This document shows, in pieces, positions 15,643 to 24,620 of a stretch of 43,605 nt of DNA (position 1 is the first letter of the stretch; every line of letters begins with the position of its first letter). Made by a program: the position numbers and the translations under genes. Below the pieces are notes generated by a model. That model saw only the letters and a program-made list of their open reading frames with translations, had not been told where the DNA came from and ran no database searches. The stretch comes from Lentisphaerae bacterium RIFOXYA12_FULL_48_11 (GTDB taxonomy: Bacteria; Verrucomicrobiota; Kiritimatiellia; UBA8416; YA12-FULL-48-11), in NCBI GenBank assembly GCA_001804885.1, contig MHBM01000071.1:27033-70637 (forward strand), in the 5' to 3' direction.

Positions 15643-17327
15643 AGAATCAGAGCCGAGGCAGGGTTTTAATAACAGATGGTGCTTACAAACATACCCTTGG
15701 CGCTGTGCGTTCTCTTGCATGTGAAGGGTTTGAAGTTGATGTTATCGGACATAGACACTGTCTTTCCGGTTGGTCTCGATATTTATCAAATGTTACGTAC
15801 CCACAAGAAGCTTTTAACGATCAGTCAATCAATGAGTTTGCTAAGTTCCTTGATAATGCGTCATATGATGTACTTCTACCAATAGGAGCACGCTCAGTTC
15901 AGCTGGTGTCACGGCACAGGTCAGCATTACCCGAACGATGCTCCATTCCTCTCCCATCAGGAGAAGTAATTGCGTTATGCCTCGACAAGGAAGCGACATA
16001 TAATTTTGCGGCTACGCTGGATGTAAACATTCCTAAGACGTGGGTTTATCAAAGTCAGGCGGAACTTGAGGAACATATTTCGGAGATAGTTTTCCCCATT
16101 GTAGTTAAAGGGAAAAGCGAGATTAACAAGGACAGACCATTTTACGCATATAATGCTTCGCAGCTACTTGCACAAATTAAGAGTTGGGGTAAAGGATTGT
16201 CTGGAGAGGAACTGCAGTTCCCTATAATCCAGCAATTTATCGACGGAGTGGGTGTTGGTTTCTTTGCCTTGTATAAAGGGGGCGAATGTAAACGTGTTTT
16301 TATGCATCAACGTGTGCGTGAAACGCCTCCATCTGGAGGTGCCAGTTGTTGTGCTGTAAGCATTTATGAATCAGACCTGCTGGCAGCTGGGAGAAAAATC
16401 CTGGACGCCATGAAATGGCACGGTGTTGCGATGGTTGAATTCAAACGCGAGAAAAGCACGGGTGATTTGTATCTGATGGAAATCAATCCTAAATTCTGGG
16501 GGTCTTTGGATCTTGCGCTTGCGTGTGGTGTTGATTTTCCGGTGTTGTCTGTTCGGCTGGCTTTGGGCGAAGAAATAACTTATTCAGATCAGTATAGGGT
16601 CGGCTTGAAATTTCACTGGCCATTGGATGGTGAGCTCGCTCATATACGGGAAAAACCAAATGCTGTTTTCAGAGTTATTCTGGACTGCTTGAATCCAGGC
16701 GTGAAGTCAAATCTCAGACTTAGTGATCCACTGCCAGCTGTTTATTCCATTTATAAGATATTACGATCATTAATAATGTGGATGTTGACTAAAGTGGGCT
16801 TAGGAAGGTTCTTGCACCGGACGAAAAAACAAGGCCTTCATGTGGCTATCATGCGCACTTATTCGGAAAGTACGGGGATACCTATTGTTAGATACAGCAG
16901 AATTACCCCGCAAATATACGTCGGGGCACAACATAGCTTTTTAGGTAAACGGAAAATGGATCGACTTGGTATAAATGCCATTGTGAATATGCGTTCAGAG
17001 TTTAACGATGAGCAGCACGGCTTGGTTTTGGGTGACTATTGTTATTTGCCAATCGAAGAATTTACGGCACCGGAAATCGAATATCTTCAGCAAGGAGTAG
17101 ATTTCATTCAACATATTGTTGAGAGTGGTGGAAAAATTTATATTCATTGTTCTGAAGGTATTAGCAGAGCACCGACACTGGCTGCCGCCTATTTTATCAG
17201 CCAAGGAATGCCTCTGACTGAAGCAGTGGCGTTAATTCAAAAGTCTCGCCCTTTCATTAATATCTTGCCCATCCAAATGGTACGTTTAACCGAATTTTCA
17301 AACATGTATGTTGTTGGCAAAACTTGA
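15639..17327 (+). CDS. ATP-grasp ligase fused to a dual-specificity phosphatase domain
   Basis: A 562-residue two-domain protein. Residues 1 to about 375 form a carboxylate-amine-ligase type ATP-grasp domain: RVLITDGAYKHTLGAVRSL at the start, a VVKGKSE nucleotide-binding segment, and the Mg-binding MVEFK (E267) and LMEINPKFWGS (about 278-288). Residues about 405-562 form a DSP/PTP-like domain with the complete signature HCSEGISR (H503, C504, R510). The position usually holding the general-acid Asp is Glu (PIEEF, E473-E474), so activity may be altered. ATP-grasp enzymes in glycan loci can attach amino acids or similar groups to carboxyls. The phosphatase might act on the acylated product or on the locus BY-kinase; both are inference. 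It overlaps both neighbours by about four bases. Confidence 0.9.
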   Translation: MKNQSRGRVLITDGAYKHTLGAVRSLACEGFEVDVIGHRHCLSGWSRYLSNVTYPQEAFNDQSINEFAKFLDNASYDVLLPIGARSVQLVSRHRSALPERCSIPLPSGEVIALCLDKEATYNFAATLDVNIPKTWVYQSQAELEEHISEIVFPIVVKGKSEINKDRPFYAYNASQLLAQIKSWGKGLSGEELQFPIIQQFIDGVGVGFFALYKGGECKRVFMHQRVRETPPSGGASCCAVSIYESDLLAAGRKILDAMKWHGVAMVEFKREKSTGDLYLMEINPKFWGSLDLALACGVDFPVLSVRLALGEEITYSDQYRVGLKFHWPLDGELAHIREKPNAVFRVILDCLNPGVKSNLRLSDPLPAVYSIYKILRSLIMWMLTKVGLGRFLHRTKKQGLHVAIMRTYSESTGIPIVRYSRITPQIYVGAQHSFLGKRKMDRLGINAIVNMRSEFNDEQHGLVLGDYCYLPIEEFTAPEIEYLQQGVDFIQHIVESGGKIYIHCSEGISRAPTLAAAYFISQGMPLTEAVALIQKSRPFINILPIQMVRLTEFSNMYVVGKT

Positions 17328-17329
17328 AA

Positions 17330-18655
17330 ATGGATCAAAGGGTTGAATACGTGGTAGGTATTTTATTGGACATGAGTTGTGAAGAACTCATTAACTTACC
17401 ATCATGGCTTACATATGGCAGTCAGATGGAGGTTGGCGACAAACCTCATGTTCACATCATGGCTAGCGGATTCTTTGGCACTTTCTATGGCACAAAAGGT
17501 TCTCTTCCTGATCTGCCATTACGTGAAGTCGAGGGCACACCTTTATTATTCGGCACACCGATAGTTGAAAAGCGTGGAAATCTGTTGATGATTCATGCCG
17601 ATATTATTGCTTCAGCGTATTTTCTACTTACACGTTATGAGGAATGGATTCGGTGCGACGTGCGCGACGAGCATGGGCGGTTTCCTGGCAAAGAGTCACT
17701 TCCCTTCAGAGCAGGATTTCTGCATCGGCCGATTGTGAATGAGTATGCTGAACTTCTGCGCAAGTGGGCCAATGAAGTTGGTATTGATTTGCCTGCGCCG
17801 AAGCGGCATTTCTCAATTTTGTTGACCCACGATGTGGATTATCTTGGTCCAGAGATAGGCCTGATGCCGGCTGTACGAAATATTGCCAGCGGTTTGTTAG
17901 GAAGGAGGCCTTTCCGACAGGGGATTTCGGATGCGATTGTATCATGTGGATTGCGACGTAATGCCTGCGATAATCTTGATGAAGTGATACGATTGGATCA
18001 ACAATTAACGGGTCTTTTCTCGCTTGGTCGTTGCCGCTCGCTTTATTTCTTTATGGCAGGGGGTAAATCCCTGTATGAAGGTGGTTATTGCCTTCGCAGC
18101 GTAAGAATACGCGACCGGCTGCATGAGGTTTTGGCCTCAGGTGTCGGGATGGGCTTACATGCCAGTTATGAAGCTGGAGTGAATCCTGACAAAGTTGGCA
18201 TCGAGCGAGAAGCATTACAAGAAGCCTCTGGTGTCCCTATTGAAAAGAATCGGCATCACTTCCTCGCTTGGCGTGAACCGGAAGACGGATTGGAGATCGC
18301 AAAGGCGGGAATTAGATGGGATTCGACCTTGGGGTATGCTGATGTGGCCGGCTTTCGCCTGGGGGTTTGTCGTCCCGTTTCTTTATTTGATCCTGTGCAA
18401 CGATGTCTCATAGGTATAGAGGAACATCCGCTGATTATCATGGACTGTACTCTTGATAGAACAAACTATATGAATCTTGGCGAAGACGCCGCATTTAAAT
18501 ATGTCCGTGTCCTGGCCGACGCCACTTTCCGTTACCAGGGTGAGTTTGTTTGTCTTTGGCATAATACCGTATTGTCGTCCATCGACACGAGTTATCACAA
18601 GCGATTATATTCGCGAATGCTGGACTACTTAGCGGGACTACTACAGACCACATAA
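17330..18655 (+). CDS. Polysaccharide deacetylase-like protein
   Basis: A 441-residue protein of the long polysaccharide-deacetylase family found in surface-glycan loci. After an N-terminal extension of about 160 residues comes ILLTHDVDYLG, with the paired Asp of the NodB-like fold (D168, D170), then IGMGLHASYEAG and a RWDSTLGYADVAGFRLGVCRP segment typical of the group, and FVCLWHNTVLSS near the end. It could remove acetyl groups from the glycan. The ATG at 17330 is used; an in-frame TTG at 17324 overlaps the preceding stop. It ends the methyltransferase/ATP-grasp block and is followed by a short gap before the next glycosyltransferase. Confidence 0.85.
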   Translation: MDQRVEYVVGILLDMSCEELINLPSWLTYGSQMEVGDKPHVHIMASGFFGTFYGTKGSLPDLPLREVEGTPLLFGTPIVEKRGNLLMIHADIIASAYFLLTRYEEWIRCDVRDEHGRFPGKESLPFRAGFLHRPIVNEYAELLRKWANEVGIDLPAPKRHFSILLTHDVDYLGPEIGLMPAVRNIASGLLGRRPFRQGISDAIVSCGLRRNACDNLDEVIRLDQQLTGLFSLGRCRSLYFFMAGGKSLYEGGYCLRSVRIRDRLHEVLASGVGMGLHASYEAGVNPDKVGIEREALQEASGVPIEKNRHHFLAWREPEDGLEIAKAGIRWDSTLGYADVAGFRLGVCRPVSLFDPVQRCLIGIEEHPLIIMDCTLDRTNYMNLGEDAAFKYVRVLADATFRYQGEFVCLWHNTVLSSIDTSYHKRLYSRMLDYLAGLLQTT

Positions 18656-18710
18656 TGTTTATTGAATGAATACATTGTACTATATTCCCAATGCCTGATG
18701 AACCTGGAAT

Positions 18711-20057
18711 ATGGTGATGACAATCGCGGAAAAACAAATACCAACGGTACTTCTGGTTGTGTCAAATTATTTGACCGCTCATTCGGTTGGAGCGGAACGG
18801 GTGCGCAAATTCGCCAAGTATTTGCCGGAGTTTGGATTCAATGTTTGTGTCTTAACTTCGACAAAGCCTGATCATCTTTCTTCTGAAAGCACCAAAATCT
18901 ACCGGGCTTTTGAGCCTGGACATCTTTATCGACCATTTTTCCGACGGTGTTTCCATAAATCGTATCCTTCCGATTCAGGACAGCAGGTTAAGCCATTGTC
19001 GCGGTTTGAAAGCGAACTGGACAAAACGCTTTTACATGGTGTCCGGCGTTGGATGCTGGATAACGTGTTGATACCGGATTTGGGAATCACTTTTTTTCCC
19101 GGCGCCATTTGGACTGGTAGAAAAGTTGTACGTAAAGAAAGTATTGATATTATTCTATCTTCCGGTCCTCCCCACAGTGTGCATTTAGTGGCTGGTTGTT
19201 TGGCGGCGTTGACGAACAGACCATGGGTAGCCGATTTTCGCGATGGTTGGCTGTTCGAATCGCTTAATCCTCTGCTTCGTACGGATAATTGGCGTCGTTG
19301 CATAGAGAAAAAGATGGAGAGATGGGTTAGCCACCATGCCGATACGATCATTTCGGTTAGTCAACCCATATGTAACTATTTTGAACAAGCCTATTCATTG
19401 CCGTCAGCCAAAAATCATGTCATTACCAACGGCTTTGATCCAACAGACTGGTGCAACATCAGGCCGATTCCTCAAGATACTGACAAATTCAGGCTGGTAT
19501 ATACCGGTTCCTTTTCTTTAAGCCGAATGACCCAAAGTCCGGAGCCAGTCCTGGCAGCTTTGCAGACTTTACAGCCCGAAGTCAGGGCACATCTGCGACT
19601 GGCATTAGTTGGCGAATTAACTGATGCCGAACGCTCTGCCATACAGAAATATGGTCTTTCTGATATCGTAAAGGAGATCGGATTAGTCAGTCATTCGGAA
19701 AGTCTGGCATACCAGGTATCTGCAGATTGCCTTCTCCTGATGGTCGGTAGCGATCGCAGTGTTGCCACGTCAAAATTGTATGAATATCTGTATTCTCGAC
19801 GGCCGATTCTGGCTATCAGCGCTGAAGATACCGCCGCGGCAGATATTGTCAAAAAGACAGAATCGGGAAAAGTGGTCGCTCCTGATAATCCACAGGCGAT
19901 AGCGGCTACTTTAACCGATTTGTATACGCTCTGGAAAAAAGGCGAACTGATATGTCGTTCGGTTGGGATTGAACGGTATGAAAGACGAGAATTGACTCGG
20001 CAGTTGGCTGAGATTTGCGGGGAACTTGTGCAAAGCAAATGTCAGGCGGTATCATAA
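18711..20057 (+). CDS. Glycosyltransferase (GT4-like)
   Basis: A 448-residue GT-B protein. The acceptor domain opens with PTVLLVVSNYLTAHSVGAERVRKFAKYLPEFGFNVCVLTS, with IILSSGPPHSVHLVAGCLAAL and WVADFRDGW downstream, as in putative glycosyltransferases of capsule loci. The donor half has LVYTGSFSLSR, a LLLMVGSDRSVATSKLYEYLYSRRPILAIS stretch and a conserved Glu in KLYEYL. Starts at 18711 and 18717 are both possible. It probably extends the repeat unit. Confidence 0.87.
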   Translation: MVMTIAEKQIPTVLLVVSNYLTAHSVGAERVRKFAKYLPEFGFNVCVLTSTKPDHLSSESTKIYRAFEPGHLYRPFFRRCFHKSYPSDSGQQVKPLSRFESELDKTLLHGVRRWMLDNVLIPDLGITFFPGAIWTGRKVVRKESIDIILSSGPPHSVHLVAGCLAALTNRPWVADFRDGWLFESLNPLLRTDNWRRCIEKKMERWVSHHADTIISVSQPICNYFEQAYSLPSAKNHVITNGFDPTDWCNIRPIPQDTDKFRLVYTGSFSLSRMTQSPEPVLAALQTLQPEVRAHLRLALVGELTDAERSAIQKYGLSDIVKEIGLVSHSESLAYQVSADCLLLMVGSDRSVATSKLYEYLYSRRPILAISAEDTAAADIVKKTESGKVVAPDNPQAIAATLTDLYTLWKKGELICRSVGIERYERRELTRQLAEICGELVQSKCQAVS

Positions 20058-20189
20058 TTCGTTAACAGATTGTCCGTTGAGAAATTGCGGACTGTATGTA
20101 CAGATGGTTGATTATATTGTTTAGAAATTTTGACGGGTTGAGCTTCCCTTTGAAAACTGTTATCCAGTTTAACTGAAAAGAGTCCAGAA

Positions 20190-21100
20190 ATGACCTTCGG
20201 AAAATTGTATACAGAAGAAAATTATAAGGAAATCTTACGTCAGATTGAATTGGGAATATTAGTATGTCCTGTGACTAAACGTAAATTGAAATTACACAAT
20301 AGTGAATTGCTTAAGACGGAAGGCGGTGAATATACTTATAAATTCTTGTTCGGCAAGTTGCCCGTGCTGATCGCCGACGATAAATTGGTTGATGAGTATG
20401 CAAAATCTTCTGAACAGATGAATCTGGAATACACCTTGGAGTATTTACAAAAAAAGAAAATTGGTTTAATAGACTTAGAAGGCACGATTATAGGACTGAA
20501 GATAGCGTCCGAGCGAAGAACTCGATATTCGAAAACTTAGACAAGAATGCGATCTGTATATCAATAGGGGGTGGACCTTCACGAGCAGATCCAAAGCTGT
20601 TGAATGTAAATATCGGCCCATTCCCGAATGTGGATATTATAGCTGATGCTCATTGTTTACCCTATGCCAACAATAGTGTTGATGCAATATATTGCGAAGC
20701 TGTTTTCGAACACTTGCATACTCCCGTGTTGGCAGCTCAGGAAATTTGCCGAGTGCTGAAAAAAGGCAGAAAGGCATATATATGCACACCTTTTTTACAG
20801 GCCTATCATGGTTACCCGTGTCATTATCAAAACTTTACGCTAACAGGTCATATAAATTTATTTGAAAAAGCAGGGTTAAAAATCGTCAGTTCCGGTACAT
20901 GTGTCGGGCCAACTTATGTGTTGAGGAATATGATTGCGGTTTTTATCGCAAACTACACTCCATTTCCAATTAGAACAATTCTAAGAATATTATGGGCGGG
21001 GGTTTCGATGGCTATAGCTCCATTAGATATCCTGCTAAGGAATAAAAACAACTCACATATCATGGCCAGCACAACGTATCTTTTGGCTGAAAAGCCATAG
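20190..21100 (+). pseudogene. Methyltransferase gene interrupted by a frameshift
   Basis: The first part, from the ATG at 20190, encodes a Trm112-like N-terminus (LGILVCPVTKRKL...FLFGKLPVLIAD) and runs to a stop at 20540. The rest of the protein is in another frame that is open from before 20500: ...SIFENLDKNAICISIGGGPSR, then NVDIIADAHCLPYANNSVDAIYCEAVFEHLHTP, the SAM-binding and motif-II part of a methyltransferase_11 protein. A single indel at about 20480-20515 joins them. The second part on its own would begin at a TTG at 20600 without the SAM glycine motif. It is probably inactive unless the shift is an assembly error. Confidence 0.75.
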
Positions 21101-21231
21101 AACTTTTTAAACTCATGAAACCTCGAAGGTGTCCCACGGTGTGAACCTGAAAATTGAGGTATCACGGAACCCCCGAGTGGTGTCGTGGATGATCTGTTAG
21201 GAATCGCAGGCTTTAAATCGTAGCTTACATT

Positions 21232-22617
21232 ATGGAAAATTATTGGGGAATCTTGGGTCTGATCGCTTTGGCATTTGTTTGTTGTGTATTAAGACCAAAG
21301 TGGGGAGTGTATTTACTGATTCTGGAGGCTATACTTGGCGGAAACGGGCATTGGTTTGATTTTGCCGACACCATGATCACACCCCGCTATATTTTATTTC
21401 CCCTAGTGTTCTTTGGTTACGTCACCAGTAAACTACTTGTCGGGAAATTACGGTTCCCGCGGATAATGTTAGGTCCTCATATATTGATATTTGGCGTGCT
21501 AGTGGCTGGTTCGGTGATACAAGCTTTGATCAATGGTAATCTTGAACCGTTACAGGAAGCCCAGGTCTGGCTTTATCTGTTGATTTATCCTGTCATTGTT
21601 GATTTGTGGAAACCGGGTGAGAGTCCCTTTAGACTTCTGCGAATCTTTATATGGAGCACAGTGGTGATGGCCATATTTCAGATTCTTCTAATGTTATTTG
21701 TGAATCTATTCTCTGGGCTTCAAGGCTATCTGTATGCAAACACTCCTATGGGAGAAATGAGAATATTAATATCTAGGGTGTCCGGGACAGATTTATATTA
21801 TGTTTTCTGGGGTAATTCGGCGCTATGTGGAGTACTGCTCGCTATTTCTCTCCTGATTGTTGGATCGCATAGAATGAAAATGGAAATCATATCGCGTGCC
21901 ACGGCCTGGAAGATTACGATTCTAATGTGTCTCGCAATGATTTTAAGCATGACCCGTGGTACATGGGGACAGTTTGCCTTGACGATTCTACTTATTGGTT
22001 TCGATTTTGCCATGCGCCGTAAAATATCATGGCATTTAATTCTGCCTGCTATAGTCATTTTTCTTGGAATGATTTGGATGTCGTCAGAAGTACCATTTAT
22101 ACGCGATGCTTTTTCTGAGCGTTTTGGAACGCTTTTGGCAGATAAATCCACATTAGATGACAGTGATTCAATGGTTGTAAAAAGTATTGAACAGAACCAG
22201 CTTTGTAAGGCGATCGCGGCAAAACCATTTTTTGGTTTCGGGTTTGGAGTGGGTGATTATGGAATATTCGGCGACAGGTTGGTGGATACTTTAAGATTTC
22301 ACAATTATTTTCTTGGTTTTGCTCTCAAGACAGGGCTGATTGGTTTGGCTGCCCTATTTTTCCTGCTTTTCGGCGGATGTTGGTGGGCTATTCGTGTTGG
22401 GCATATGGTACGTCATTATTTTCCGGAACAACGTGCTTTCCTTTTCGGCATGGCATACAGCTTCGTTGGCATTTTCTTGGCAACCACCTCAAATCCGCAT
22501 CTCGGGGTTCCGGCGGTAATCGTGATTTTCGCCTTGATGCTTGCCATGTCGGACTCTGTGTTCAATGAATTCAGAAGACATAACTCAATAATGTATAATC
22601 CGAGTAAACATAAGTGA
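21232..22617 (+). CDS. Wzy-like O-antigen polymerase / ligase family protein
   Basis: A 461-residue membrane protein with about 11-12 hydrophobic segments, of the O-antigen ligase/polymerase superfamily. The large periplasmic loop before the last helices contains KPFFGFGFGVGDYG and RFHNYFLGFALKTGLIGL, the usual family pattern with a His-Asn pair. It would polymerise lipid-linked repeat units in the periplasm. The stop overlaps the GTG of the following GT2 gene. A second member of the superfamily is encoded at 39653-41077, so the roles may be divided between polymerisation and another transfer step. Confidence 0.85.
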   Translation: MENYWGILGLIALAFVCCVLRPKWGVYLLILEAILGGNGHWFDFADTMITPRYILFPLVFFGYVTSKLLVGKLRFPRIMLGPHILIFGVLVAGSVIQALINGNLEPLQEAQVWLYLLIYPVIVDLWKPGESPFRLLRIFIWSTVVMAIFQILLMLFVNLFSGLQGYLYANTPMGEMRILISRVSGTDLYYVFWGNSALCGVLLAISLLIVGSHRMKMEIISRATAWKITILMCLAMILSMTRGTWGQFALTILLIGFDFAMRRKISWHLILPAIVIFLGMIWMSSEVPFIRDAFSERFGTLLADKSTLDDSDSMVVKSIEQNQLCKAIAAKPFFGFGFGVGDYGIFGDRLVDTLRFHNYFLGFALKTGLIGLAALFFLLFGGCWWAIRVGHMVRHYFPEQRAFLFGMAYSFVGIFLATTSNPHLGVPAVIVIFALMLAMSDSVFNEFRRHNSIMYNPSKHK

Positions 22618-23603
22618 AGCTCAGCATTTGTATTGTCAATTACAATTCGGGCAAACTGCTGAAGCAATGTCTGGCTTCAATAAAACGTTTTCCGCCTAAT
22701 TCTGATTATGAAATAATCGTCGTTGATAACAATTCAACCGATGGTTTTCAGTCAGATACTTTGGCATTGGAATGTGGCAACATTATTCAAAACGACTGGA
22801 ATGCCGGTTTTGCCGGTGGAAATAATCAAGCCTTTCAGGTGGCGAAGGGTGAGTATTTATTATTATTGAATCCTGATACCGAAGTGTATGAAGGTGCTCT
22901 CGATGCACTTGTTGCCTGTGCAGATGCCCGTCCGGGTGCTGGTTTAATCAGTGCCAGATTGATTAATACTGATGGTACCACGCAGGTTGGTTTCAACATC
23001 AGGCGTTTACCCGGGTTACTTACTGCTTTCAACCAATTATTGATGGTAGATGAAATCTGGCCGGGAAATCCCATGACCCGGCGTTATATGGGATTGGATT
23101 TGGACTACGACAAACTTCAGGAGGTGGAACAACCGGCTGCTTCGGCTCTGCTTTATCGGCGGACAACATGGGAAAAAGTCGGCGGATTTGATATCCAGTT
23201 TTCCAATTGGTATAATGATATGGATTTGTGTAAACGTGTGAGGGATGGGGGCTGGGAGATCATTTACTGTCCCACATCTCATGTTATGCACTATGGTGGT
23301 ATGGGGTCGTCTTCTCGCTTGCTCGCAAGCGCCTTAGTGGAAATGTATCGTAGTCAAAGGCTTTACTATTTCAAACATTTTGGCCCATGGGGTTATAAAG
23401 TCGACAGTGCGCTAATCGTAGTGGGCATGTTTATCCGATGGATGGTTCTGGCAATTCTGCCTGGTAGAGCGAGTTCAGTAAATACGCGCATAAACCATGA
23501 TTGTCCTGATGCCTTGCGCCAGGCTTTCAAGGGGGTTCTTTGTGATACTTTGAATACCTGGACGAACTTGCCTGCTCACTTTCGATCAGCTTCCAAGACG
23601 TAA
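22614..23603 (+). CDS. Glycosyltransferase family 2 (rhamnosyltransferase-like)
   Basis: A 329-residue GT-A enzyme. The N-terminus MKLSICIVNYNSGKLLKQCLASI and IIVVDNNSTDG are the nucleotide-binding part, LLLLNPDTEV carries the DxD-type metal site (about 81-90), and YNDMDLCKRVRDGGWEIIYCP is the usual late segment. It starts at a GTG overlapping the polymerase stop by four bases. Hydrophobic residues near the C-terminus suggest membrane association. It is likely to transfer one sugar of the repeat unit. Confidence 0.92.
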   Translation: MKLSICIVNYNSGKLLKQCLASIKRFPPNSDYEIIVVDNNSTDGFQSDTLALECGNIIQNDWNAGFAGGNNQAFQVAKGEYLLLLNPDTEVYEGALDALVACADARPGAGLISARLINTDGTTQVGFNIRRLPGLLTAFNQLLMVDEIWPGNPMTRRYMGLDLDYDKLQEVEQPAASALLYRRTTWEKVGGFDIQFSNWYNDMDLCKRVRDGGWEIIYCPTSHVMHYGGMGSSSRLLASALVEMYRSQRLYYFKHFGPWGYKVDSALIVVGMFIRWMVLAILPGRASSVNTRINHDCPDALRQAFKGVLCDTLNTWTNLPAHFRSASKT

Positions 23604-23606
23604 TAT

Positions 23607-24593
23607 ATGTCTATACCTGTCAGTGTGATTATTCTGAATTGGAACGGACGTCATTTGCTCCCTGATTGCCTCGGCTCGCTTGCCCGGCAGAATTGGCGGG
23701 ATTTTGAGACAATTCTTGTGGACAACGGATCGGAGGACGGATCTGCAGATTGGGTGAAGGCCAACTATCCTCAGGTACGAGTAATACGTTTGGATTCAAA
23801 CCGGGGCTTTTGCGGAGGGAATAATGCCGGCATTCTGGCGGCTGCAGGTGAATACATCGTCCTTCTTAACAATGACACCATGGTTGAGATCGACTGGCTT
23901 AAAAACCTCTATCAGGCAATCACGTCTGATCCGCAAATTGCTGCTTGTGACTCAAAGATTCTTTATTTTAACGAGCGCGATAAAATCTGGATGTCGGGAG
24001 TGAATTATTCCATTGCCGGTATTCCCATCGCTCGCTGGGCCGGACAATTGGACCGGGATGAATTCCGGCAATCCGCGGATGTCTTTGTGGCGTGCGCCTG
24101 CGCGGCGATTTATCGTAAGAGTGTTTTTGATAAAATTGGATTGCTCGATGAAGATTTCTTTGCTGGTTATGAAGATGTGGATTGGAGCTTTCGGGCGCAT
24201 TTGTACGGATATCGTGTTGTCAATGTTCCCTCGGCGCGGGTTTATCACAAGGTTTCGGCAACCCATGGACATAACAGTGAAATGTTTGTGCGTAACGGAC
24301 AGCGTAACGTCTCGGCTGTCTTTATTAAAAATATGCCGATGCCTCTTTTACTTCGCTACTTGCTGTTGCACTTGATCTATGTTGGCGGCAGTATGATTTA
24401 TTTCTTGAAAATAGGTCGTGGGCGGGCATTTTTCCAAGCCAAATTGGACCTACTGAAACAGTTGCCTGTTCTGTGGCGTAAACGCCAGCAGATTCAAAAA
24501 AACCGACGGGTCTCCTCGGCGGAGATTGGCTTGCTTCTGAAGCGAAGTTGGTTCAAGTCGAAATTTGACAAGGTTAAAATCCTTTATCGGTAG
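23607..24593 (+). CDS. Glycosyltransferase family 2
   Basis: A 328-residue GT-A enzyme, three bases after the previous GT2 gene. Motifs: VSVIILNWNGRHLLPDCLGSL, TILVDNGSEDGS, LLNNDTMVEIDWL with the metal-binding Asp, and AGYEDVDWSFRAHLYGYRV. It resembles its neighbour in layout but not closely in sequence. A hydrophobic segment near YLLLHLIYVGGSMIYFL may anchor it to the membrane. Confidence 0.92.
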   Translation: MSIPVSVIILNWNGRHLLPDCLGSLARQNWRDFETILVDNGSEDGSADWVKANYPQVRVIRLDSNRGFCGGNNAGILAAAGEYIVLLNNDTMVEIDWLKNLYQAITSDPQIAACDSKILYFNERDKIWMSGVNYSIAGIPIARWAGQLDRDEFRQSADVFVACACAAIYRKSVFDKIGLLDEDFFAGYEDVDWSFRAHLYGYRVVNVPSARVYHKVSATHGHNSEMFVRNGQRNVSAVFIKNMPMPLLLRYLLLHLIYVGGSMIYFLKIGRGRAFFQAKLDLLKQLPVLWRKRQQIQKNRRVSSAEIGLLLKRSWFKSKFDKVKILYR

Positions 24594-24620
24594 ATCCACA
24601 CCTGCTTCCCTGCGGAGGAA

